From NCBI GenBank assembly GCA_041687675.1, contig JAWLBM010000072.1, positions 1 through 10,819 of the forward strand: 10,819 bases of DNA. Direction: 5' to 3'. Below are positions 1 to 5,510 of the stretch, one piece after another. Origin of the DNA: JAWLBM01 sp041687675 (GTDB lineage: Bacteria > Pseudomonadota > Alphaproteobacteria > Rhizobiales > Pleomorphomonadaceae). Made by a program: the position numbers and the translations under genes. The notes beneath the pieces were generated by a model, which worked only from the letters and a program-made list of their open reading frames with translations, did not search any database and was not told the origin of the DNA. Every line of letters starts with the position of its first letter. Position 1 is the stretch's first letter.

Positions 1-2
1 GG

Positions 3-59
3 AAGCTCCTGACCATGCTCAACGCCATCCTCAGAGACCAGAAAACCTTCGCAGCCTGA
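3..59 (+). CDS. C-terminal end of a transposase, probably IS110 family (cut by window edge)
   Basis: An open frame enters from the left edge and ends with TGA at 57-59. Its 18 visible residues read KLLTMLNAILRDQKTFAA. This matches, from memory, the usual end of IS110-family transposases (an RKLLTMLNAILRD-like tail after the catalytic Ser domain). These DEDD-type enzymes move circular insertion sequences and are guided by an element-encoded RNA in the flanking non-coding end. Only the tail is visible, so intactness cannot be judged. The bases from 60 to about 150 would contain the right end of the element. IS110 elements lack obvious terminal inverted repeats, so that end cannot be placed by eye. 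The family call rests on 18 residues and is tentative. Confidence 0.5.
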   Translation, partial: KLLTMLNAILRDQKTFAA

Positions 60-76
60 CCCAGCAGACACAGTTG

Positions 77-98
77 CCGACTTTCGTCGGGATGACGG
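77..98. repeat. Small hairpin with REP-like sequence downstream of the transposase end
   Basis: CCGAC (77-81) and GTCGG (86-90) form a 5-bp stem with a TTTC loop. The right side continues into TCGGGATGACGG (87-98). The reverse complement, CCGTCATCCCGA, recurs exactly at 10068-10079 near the other end of the window. CGTCATCCCG-type sequences are common dispersed intergenic repeats in alphaproteobacteria. It could also act as a weak terminator for the transposase gene or for the exporter gene ending at 155, but there is no T-run. Confidence 0.4.
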
Positions 99-154
99 GA
101 GGGGGAGGCGCCGTCACCTGCACGCCACCATCATCCCGGTCGGGCGGCTCCCCG

Positions 155-1126
155 TCAGGCGGCGATCTGCGCCAGCCGCCGTTCGCGGGCGACGACCCGC
201 TCGCGGTGGGCCGTGTAGAGGCCGCTCGCCGCGATCACCGCGCCGCCGACGAAGGTCCACACCGCCGGGATCTCGGAGAGCAGCAGGTAGGAGAGCACCC
301 CCACGAACAGCAGTTGCACATAGGTGAACGGCGCGAGGATCGAGGCGCCGGCCCGGCGGAAGGCCTGCACCACCAGCACGTGGCCGATGGTGGACAGGAC
401 GCCCGTGGCGAGCCCGAAGGCGAGTTCGGTGGCGTCCGGCATGGTCCAGACGAAGGGCACCATCAGCGACATCAGCACGAAGCCGGTGAGGGCCGTCCAG
501 GTGAGCGTCGCCTCGGGAAGCTCGTTCGCCATCAGCCGGGTGGAGATCTGCCCGAAGGCGCCGACGAGGGCGGCGCCGATCGGCAGCAGTGCGGCGAGGT
601 GGAAGGCGTCCGTGCCGGGCCGCACCACGATCATCACGCCGAGGAATCCCACCAGCGCGGCCGCCCAGCGGCGCACGCCCACCTTCTCGCCGAGGAGCGG
701 GATGGAGAGGGCGGTCACGAACAGCGGCCCCAGGAAGGCGATGGCGGTATTCTCCGCCGCCGGCAGGTGGGCGAGGCCGATGATGAAGAAGCTTGACGCG
801 CCGGCGATCGCCATGCCGCGCGCGACCTGCAGCGCCGGCCGGCGCGTGCGCAGCGCCTGCGCGCCGCGGATGGCCAGCGTCCACACCGGGATGGTCAGGG
901 CGAAGACCAGGAAGCGGAACCAGGTCACCTGCAGGCCGTGCATGGTGTCGGTCAGCGCCTTGGCGGCGATGTCGGCCAGCGAGAAGAACGCGGTCGACAG
1001 CACGATAAGGCCGATCGCGGCGAGCGTCGCGTCGGGAAGGGTGGGCAGGACGGGGACCTGCACGACGGGCGCGGCGGCGCGCGCATCGGCGGATGCGGCA
1101 GCAGCCAGGGACGGAGCCGGGGCCAT
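155..1126 (-). CDS. EamA/DMT-family inner-membrane exporter
   Basis: This is a drug/metabolite transporter superfamily permease of 323 residues with about ten hydrophobic segments in two tandem EamA halves. Family signatures visible are FLGPLFVTALSIPLLGEKV followed by a G(F/V)xGVxxxxRPG-like stretch (GFLGVMIVVRPG) at the end of the first half. The second half ends with APFTYVQLLFVGVLSYLLLSE and a VGGAVIAASGLY helix, then a basic tail (HRERVVARERRLAQ). Such proteins move small metabolites or amino acids across the inner membrane; the substrate cannot be predicted. I chose the ATG at 1126. An in-frame ATG at 1204 would add 26 basic, serine-rich residues and has no convincing ribosome-binding site; the one before 1126 (GAAG) is also weak. 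The first 30 residues are Ala/Pro-rich and lie before the first membrane segment. It is transcribed divergently from the KpsC-type gene and has no evident capsule role, so it is probably the ordinary neighbour of the glycan locus. Confidence 0.9.
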   Translation of the reverse strand: MAPAPSLAAAASADARAAAPVVQVPVLPTLPDATLAAIGLIVLSTAFFSLADIAAKALTDTMHGLQVTWFRFLVFALTIPVWTLAIRGAQALRTRRPALQVARGMAIAGASSFFIIGLAHLPAAENTAIAFLGPLFVTALSIPLLGEKVGVRRWAAALVGFLGVMIVVRPGTDAFHLAALLPIGAALVGAFGQISTRLMANELPEATLTWTALTGFVLMSLMVPFVWTMPDATELAFGLATGVLSTIGHVLVVQAFRRAGASILAPFTYVQLLFVGVLSYLLLSEIPAVWTFVGGAVIAASGLYTAHRERVVARERRLAQIAA

Positions 1127-1161
1127 GTTGGCTTTACTTCGGAAGGCAAATGAAACTGACG

Positions 1162-1188
1162 CGAATATGCGCCTGCTTTTCGTATTCG
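1162..1188. promoter_or_regulatory. Inverted repeat in the leader of the exporter gene
   Basis: CGAATA (1162-1167) and TATTCG (1183-1188) are perfect 6-bp inverted arms separated by 15 bases, 36 bp upstream of the chosen exporter start. The surrounding stretch (about 1140-1205) is clearly more AT-rich than the rest of the region, as expected of a promoter. It may be an operator for a dimeric regulator. No clear -35/-10 pair could be assigned. If the exporter really starts at 1204, these bases would instead be coding. Confidence 0.3.
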
Positions 1189-1316
1189 GCGAGAGGAAAA
1201 ACATCAGGCCAGCGGGGGGCAGGCATGCTGCTGCTGCATGACGGAGGCGGCCGGCGTGAACCCGGCTTTAACACCTTCGCGATCCATGGGGGGCGACCGG
1301 CCGTCGCCGGCGCTGC

Positions 1317-1346
1317 TTGACAGCCGGACGCGGCGGCCGGTAGGAC
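1317..1346 (+). promoter_or_regulatory. Candidate promoter for the KpsC-type gene
   Basis: A perfect TTGACA (1317-1322) is followed, after 18 bases, by TAGGAC (1341-1346), a poor -10 match. It is the only consensus -35 hexamer between the two divergent genes and points at the gene starting at 1393. Transcription from it would begin close to or within the inverted repeat at 1350-1378. The weak -10 keeps confidence low. Confidence 0.25.
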
Positions 1347-1349
1347 GCC

Positions 1350-1378
1350 GCACCGGCCGGGGCAGCCCCGGCCGGTGC
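1350..1378. repeat. Perfect 14-bp inverted repeat (hairpin or operator) before the KpsC-type gene
   Basis: The arms GCACCGGCCGGGGC (1350-1363) and GCCCCGGCCGGTGC (1365-1378) are exact reverse complements around a single A at 1364. In RNA this would be a very stable stem of about 12 GC-rich pairs with a small loop. It ends 3 bases before the ribosome-binding GGAG (1382-1385) of the ATG at 1393. No T-run follows, so it is not a classic terminator. It could be a leader hairpin limiting translation or transcription, an mRNA-stabilising 5' structure, or a dimer-binding operator. It overlaps the alternative GTG start at 1375, which argues against that start. Confidence 0.6.
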
Positions 1379-1392
1379 TGCGGAGACGCCGG

Positions 1393-2406
1393 ATGCCGGA
1401 CCAGCATCGACCCTGGCGCCCCGCCCCGGGAACGCCGCTCGGGGCGACCTTCTACGTGCGCTCCGGCTCGCCCTTCCTCGCCAACTGGCTCGAGACTCCG
1501 CCCCTGCGGGGGACGCTGTCGCCCGGGATCGCCGGCATCGTCGGCTGGGGCGGCCGCGCGCCGGCCCGCTTCGCGCGGATGGCGGCCGCGGCGCGCGGGC
1601 TGCCCTACTGGGCCGTCGAGGACGGGTTCCTCCGTTCGGTGGCGCTCGGCAAGTCGGGCGCGCTGCCGCATTCGATCGTGATCGACGACCTCGGCCTCTA
1701 CTTCGATGCGCGACGGCCGTCCCGTCTCGAGGCGCTGATCCGGGACGCCGCCGCGGGCCGCTGGCGAGGCGAGGGGGAGGCCGTGCGCCGGCTCGTGGTC
1801 GCCGAGGGCCTGACCAAGTACAACCACCTGCCGCACCGTGTCCCCGACCTCGGGTCCGACCGGCGCCGGCGCATTCTTCTTGTCGACCAGGTGGCCGGGG
1901 ACCAGTCGATTCCGGCGGCGCTCGGCGATGCGGCAAGTTTCCGGCGGATGGCCGAGGACGCGGCGGAGACGGGCGCGCGCTGCCTCGTGCGCACCCATCC
2001 CGACGTGATGGCCGGCTACCGCCGCGGCTACCTGGCGGACCTCGGCCTGCTGCCGCCCCGCTACGAACTCCTCGCCGACCAGGTGTCGGCGCCGGCGCTG
2101 GTCGAGGCGGTGGACGAGGTGTGGACGGTGTCGAGCCAGATGGGTTTCGACGCGCTGATGCGGGGGAAGGCGGTGCGCACCTACGCGGCCCCCTTCTACG
2201 CCGGCTGGGGCCTCACCGAGGACCGGCCGGGCGCGGCCGCCGGCCGCGCGCTCGCGCGTCGAAGCGGCGCATCCCCGACGGTGGACGACCTGACGGCCGC
2301 GGCGCTGGTGCTCTATCCGATCTACCGCGATCCGGAAACCGGGCGCCGGCGCGACGTCCACGAGACGATCGCAGCGCTGGCCGCGGAGCGGCGCTCGGCG
2401 GGCTGA
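1393..2406 (+). CDS. Capsule synthesis glycosyltransferase, single KpsC/LipB-type module
   Basis: This is a 337-residue Capsule_synth-family protein. KpsC/LipB motifs appear in order: GWGGR (51-55), VEDGFLRSVALG (75-86), SIVIDDLGLYFDARRPS (94-110), GLTKYNH (139-145), ILLVDQVAGDQS (161-172), THPDVMAG (201-208), VSSQMGFDALMRGK (246-259) and FYAGWGLTEDR (268-278). KpsC is a beta-Kdo transferase that extends the oligo-Kdo linker on the phosphatidylglycerol anchor of ABC-exported capsules, at the cytoplasmic face. Typical KpsC has two such modules in about 680 residues; this has one and, from memory, most resembles the N-terminal half. A partner module could be encoded elsewhere. I chose the ATG at 1393, which has GGAG at 1382-1385. 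The GTG at 1375 lies inside the hairpin and would add only six residues. It converges on kpsE, 60 bases away, and is transcribed apart from the other capsule genes. KpsS belongs to the same family but lacks this motif set, so KpsC-type is preferred. Confidence 0.88.
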   Translation: MPDQHRPWRPAPGTPLGATFYVRSGSPFLANWLETPPLRGTLSPGIAGIVGWGGRAPARFARMAAAARGLPYWAVEDGFLRSVALGKSGALPHSIVIDDLGLYFDARRPSRLEALIRDAAAGRWRGEGEAVRRLVVAEGLTKYNHLPHRVPDLGSDRRRRILLVDQVAGDQSIPAALGDAASFRRMAEDAAETGARCLVRTHPDVMAGYRRGYLADLGLLPPRYELLADQVSAPALVEAVDEVWTVSSQMGFDALMRGKAVRTYAAPFYAGWGLTEDRPGAAAGRALARRSGASPTVDDLTAAALVLYPIYRDPETGRRRDVHETIAALAAERRSAG

Positions 2407-2433
2407 GGCTCCCGAACCGCAGGCGCGGAGAAA

Positions 2434-2457
2434 CCGCGCGGCACCATCGCCGCGCGG
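2434..2457. terminator. Likely bidirectional terminator between convergent capsule genes
   Basis: CCGCGCGGC (2434-2442) and GCCGCGCGG (2449-2457) form a 9-bp GC stem with a 6-base loop. AAA precedes the stem on the plus strand and so reads as TTT directly after it on the minus strand. It sits in the 60-bp gap between the stop of the KpsC-type gene (2406) and the stop of kpsE (2467), so it could end both transcripts. The T-run is short, so efficiency is uncertain. Confidence 0.55.
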
Positions 2458-2466
2458 GGCGCCCCA

Positions 2467-3861
2467 TCAGGCGGCGTGGTCGCGGATGGCGGCGATCACC
2501 AGCGCGCCGATCGCCCAGGCCACCGCAGCCACCACCAGCACCAGCAGCGTGTTGATCAGCCGCAGCGGGTACTCCGCCGAGGTGGGCAGCGTCGGATTGA
2601 CGAAGGTGGCGAGGTAGCGGTGGGTCTTCTTCGACTCGGCCCGCGCGATGTCCAGCGCGGAGAGGGCGGAGATGTAGGCCCTTTCGGCGAACTCCACCTC
2701 GGTGCGCAGCCCCTGGTACTGTTCGAGCTGGCCGGTCATGCCGATGGCGCCGCCTTCGACGCCGCCCACCAGCAGCTTCTGGCTGGCGAGCTGGCTCTCC
2801 AGAGCGGCGATCCTGGTCTTCAGCACCCGCACCGAGGGGGCCTCGTTCGAGACGAGCGAAAGCAACTGCTCGAGCTCGGCCCGGGCGTTCACCAGCTGCC
2901 CCTCGAGCTTGGAGACGGTTTCCTGCTGGGCGCTGGCTGTCGCCTGGAAGTCGACCGTGCTGACGCTGTCGCTGAAGGCGGAAACCGCCGTGCGGGCCTC
3001 GCGCAGGCGGTCCTCGGCGAACGCGACCTCCCGACGGGCGAGCGCCAGGGTGTCCTGCCGCGCCTGCTCGGACAGCCGGTTCACCAGGCTCGAGCTCTCG
3101 TCGATCACCAGCGCGGCGATGTCGCGCGCGTCCTGCGGCGTGAAGGCCTTCACCTGCATGGTGATGATGCCGGAGAAGCTGTCGAACTCGGCGGTCACCA
3201 TGCTGCGCCAGTAGTCGAGAAAGTCCTCGCGCGGGTCCGCCGGGTCGGCCCTGCTGAGGAAGTCGACGCCGCTGCGGGCGTAGCGTTCGACGATCTGGGT
3301 GCGATCCTCGAGCCGGTCGATGAGGTCGCGCGAACTGATGAACTCCTGGACGATGTAGGAATCACCCGCGTTCGGGGCCGAGCCGGAGGCTCCGAGCAGC
3401 ATGCCGGTGAGGTCTCCCATGCCGGCATCGCTGCCGCGCACGGCGAACTTCGCCGAGACCGAATATTGGTCGGACGCGATGAACGCGTAGTAGAGGCCGG
3501 TGAGCAGGGTCGGGAGCAGGACGACCAGGGCGAAGCTGGCAATCGCCGCCCGCCGTATCGGGGCGCGCGCCCGCTGCATCATCTTCTTGTAGTCGGCGTC
3601 GCTGACCGGCTGGACGGCGCCGCGGCGCTTGCCTCCGGGGAAGGGGCGAACGTTACCGCCCCCCGCTCCCGGCAGCCCGCGACCGCCCTTTCCGCCCTGT
3701 CCGGCCCGGCGGGGAAGACGCTTCGGCTCGGCTCCCTCTTCCTCCTCCACGGCCAGCGGCAGTTCGGCCCCGGACCGGACGGGCACGGCGGCGTCGGCCG
3801 GCGCCACCGGCGGGTGGCTCCGCTGCGGATCCTCGGGGCGATCGAATTCCTTGATTGCCAT
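2467..3861 (-). CDS. kpsE: Capsule export inner-membrane co-polymerase, KpsE family
   Basis: This 464-residue polysaccharide co-polymerase is of the KpsE/CtrB/RkpR type. It bridges the KpsMT transporter and the outer-membrane channel during capsule export. Order of parts: a cytoplasmic, Pro/Gly/charged N-tail (1-100, with EEEEG at 39-43 and a GGKGGRG stretch); membrane segment 1 (about 105-127); a Wzz-like periplasmic region; a long coiled coil (about 262-365); the conserved NPTLPTSAEYPLRL motif (422-435); and membrane segment 2 (about 436-458) ending in a short cytoplasmic tail. The N-tail is longer than usual for KpsE. I chose the ATG at 3861, preceded by AGGG with good spacing; a GTG at 3885 would add eight residues. 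It is the last gene of the minus block and starts 29 bases after the kpsT stop, so it is almost certainly co-transcribed with kpsT. Confidence 0.9.
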   Translation of the reverse strand: MAIKEFDRPEDPQRSHPPVAPADAAVPVRSGAELPLAVEEEEGAEPKRLPRRAGQGGKGGRGLPGAGGGNVRPFPGGKRRGAVQPVSDADYKKMMQRARAPIRRAAIASFALVVLLPTLLTGLYYAFIASDQYSVSAKFAVRGSDAGMGDLTGMLLGASGSAPNAGDSYIVQEFISSRDLIDRLEDRTQIVERYARSGVDFLSRADPADPREDFLDYWRSMVTAEFDSFSGIITMQVKAFTPQDARDIAALVIDESSSLVNRLSEQARQDTLALARREVAFAEDRLREARTAVSAFSDSVSTVDFQATASAQQETVSKLEGQLVNARAELEQLLSLVSNEAPSVRVLKTRIAALESQLASQKLLVGGVEGGAIGMTGQLEQYQGLRTEVEFAERAYISALSALDIARAESKKTHRYLATFVNPTLPTSAEYPLRLINTLLVLVVAAVAWAIGALVIAAIRDHAA

Positions 3862-3890
3862 GAAAAGCCCTGTCTCCGATCTCACGCAGC

Positions 3891-4556
3891 CTACGCCGGC
3901 ACACCCAGGATGTGTTCGGAATAGATCTCGATAGCCTCTTCTATATCGTCATAGAAGTAAAGGAATCCATCGGAAAGGATGGCGCCCATGTCGCAGTAGT
4001 CACGAATTGTCTTGATCGAATGGGAAACCATGATGACGTCGGCGGTCTCCCGCCGCTTACGGAATGCCTCGAGGCATGCCTGGCGGAAGCGGGCGTCGCC
4101 CACTGCCGTGATCTCGTCCACGAGGTAGATGTCGAAGTCGATCGCCATGCTGAGGCCGAAGCTGAGGCGCGCCTTCATGCCGGAGGAGTAGGTCGCCGCC
4201 GGCTCATAGAAATACTGCCCGAGGCCCGAGAACTCCTCCACGAAGCGAGCCACCCGCCGATGGTCCTCGCCGTAGAGGCGCGCGACGAAGACGCAGGCAT
4301 CGAGGCCGGACATGCTGCCGGTGATGCCGCCCGAGAAGCCCAGCGGCCAGGATACCCGCGACGTGCGGCGGATGGTTCCGTGGTCGGGCCGCTCGGCGCC
4401 GGCGATCATGCGGATCAGCGTGGATTTTCCAGCGCCGTTGGGACCGAGGATCCCGATGCTGCGATGACGCGGGAAGCGGAACGAGCCGCCGCGCAGGATC
4501 CACTTGGTGACCCCGCCGGCCTGGTAGGATTTGAAGACGTCGCGGAACTCGATCAT
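3891..4556 (-). CDS. kpsT: Capsule polysaccharide ABC transporter ATP-binding protein KpsT
   Basis: This 221-residue nucleotide-binding subunit powers export of lipid-linked capsule polysaccharide through KpsM. Visible motifs are Walker A GPNGAGKST (38-46), the signature YSSGMKARL (123-131, with the SGMKAR variant typical of polysaccharide exporters), Walker B FDIYLVDE (141-148) with Glu148 catalytic, and the switch His179 in VSHS. The length matches the KpsT/CtrD/RkpS group, which lacks the C-terminal carbohydrate-binding extension of Wzt-type proteins. The start ATG at 4556 lies 17 bases after the kpsM stop, which indicates translational coupling. The last third (about 3901-4020) is only about 46% GC by hand count, with codons such as ATA, GAT, TAT and GAA. 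This is well below the neighbours. Part of the drop comes from Asp/Glu/Tyr/Ile-rich sequence. Confidence 0.95.
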   Translation of the reverse strand: MIEFRDVFKSYQAGGVTKWILRGGSFRFPRHRSIGILGPNGAGKSTLIRMIAGAERPDHGTIRRTSRVSWPLGFSGGITGSMSGLDACVFVARLYGEDHRRVARFVEEFSGLGQYFYEPAATYSSGMKARLSFGLSMAIDFDIYLVDEITAVGDARFRQACLEAFRKRRETADVIMVSHSIKTIRDYCDMGAILSDGFLYFYDDIEEAIEIYSEHILGVPA

Positions 4557-4573
4557 CTCATCTCACGTCGTCG

Positions 4574-5395
4574 CTAGTTCTTGGTGTTCATCAGGCGGAC
4601 CCTGTTCACCCGCTCCAGCACCAGCCCGGTGAAGAACAGGCCGACGGCCACCGTCGCAGGATACCAGACGTCGTAGAAGGTGCTTTCGTAGGAGCCATAG
4701 TAGGCGCTCCGGACCCACTCGGTCAGGTGCAGCACCGGCTGCCACCAGAGGTAATGCGTCACCGTCGGCGGAAAGGCGGCCACGGTGAAAAATATCCCGG
4801 AGGTGAGGAAATTCACCTTCGAGATGACGGGGTAGATGGCCGTCCACGGCTTGAAGACGGTGATGATGCTGGCGTTGACAATGCCGCCGCCAAAGCCCGC
4901 CATCATGGCGAGTCCGAGCGGCAGGAGCAGGCGCCAGGGTTCGTCGGGAGGCTCCACGGCCCCGGCGAGCCAGAAGGCGGTGAAGAGCACGACGGTGACG
5001 AGGAGGAGGGTCGTCACCTCGATCAGCCAGCGGCCAAGGAAGAGGTCGATCGGCCGGACGCGCGGAAAGGACAACAGGGCCGCGTTCGGGCGGATCGCAC
5101 TGCGCACCGAGCTTTCGGTCGAGTTGACCAGCATGTAGGTCATCAGCCCCGTGGCGATGAACGGGGCGATTCCGCCGCCAAGGGGCGATGCGGCCCGCGA
5201 GAAGGACATGATGAAGGTGAAACCGACCACATAGGCGAGCGGCTCTGCGAAGGCCCAGAAGACCCCGAGCCGGCGCTTGCCGTAGCGCACCCGGTACTCG
5301 CGCAGCGTGATCGCCCAGACCGACCGGCCGAAGCGCGAGAGGGGCACGCCGAGCGCCCAGTAGGACGGAAACCTGTGGTCGATCTGGGCCGTCAT
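4574..5395 (-). CDS. kpsM: Capsule polysaccharide ABC transporter permease KpsM
   Basis: This 273-residue ABC-2-type permease forms the inner-membrane channel for capsule polysaccharide with KpsT. About six hydrophobic segments are seen (roughly 44-64, 76-92, 123-145, 157-180, 195-210 and 245-262). Family features include TLREYRVRYGKRRLGVFWAF before the first segment, ALLSFPRVRPIDLFLGR at 106-122, a reentrant-like SGIFFTVAAFPP (199-210), and HLTEWVRSAYYG (223-234). I chose the ATG at 5395. The frame stays open far upstream, but only as a shadow of the GT2 gene, and the sequence before this Met is not transporter-like. A weak GGGA lies just upstream. It is separated from the GT2 gene by 115 bp without an evident promoter, so read-through from the GT2 promoter or a local promoter are both possible. 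Confidence 0.94.
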   Translation of the reverse strand: MTAQIDHRFPSYWALGVPLSRFGRSVWAITLREYRVRYGKRRLGVFWAFAEPLAYVVGFTFIMSFSRAASPLGGGIAPFIATGLMTYMLVNSTESSVRSAIRPNAALLSFPRVRPIDLFLGRWLIEVTTLLLVTVVLFTAFWLAGAVEPPDEPWRLLLPLGLAMMAGFGGGIVNASIITVFKPWTAIYPVISKVNFLTSGIFFTVAAFPPTVTHYLWWQPVLHLTEWVRSAYYGSYESTFYDVWYPATVAVGLFFTGLVLERVNRVRLMNTKN

Positions 5396-5491
5396 CGTTC
5401 CCGGCAACCCCGCGGCGCGCGCCTCGACGCGAGCGCTTCTGTTCCTGGCATGCGAAGGTCGGCGCCAACAGGGCGACCGAATCCGTCCGTC

Positions 5492-5505
5492 GCCCCGTCG
5501 GGGGC
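5492..5505. other. Small GC hairpin between GT2 gene and kpsM
   Basis: GCCCC (5492-5496) and GGGGC (5501-5505) form a 5-bp stem with a GTCG tetraloop, just after the stop codon of the GT2 gene (minus strand). No T-run follows, so it may be only a weak pause or mRNA-stabilising element. I see no convincing promoter or coding sequence in the remaining 115-bp gap. Confidence 0.2.
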
Positions 5506-5510
5506 TCCGG

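Noticed and set aside
1204..2361. 385-codon minus-strand open frame opposite the KpsC-type gene
   Set aside because: Arg/His/Gly-rich shadow frame with no recognisable motif. The plus strand carries continuous KpsC motifs.
2476..3924. 482-codon plus-strand open frame opposite kpsE and beyond
   Set aside because: It is antisense to a clear KpsE protein. Its product is rich in Gly/Arg/His/Glu without domain structure, as expected from a high-GC shadow frame.
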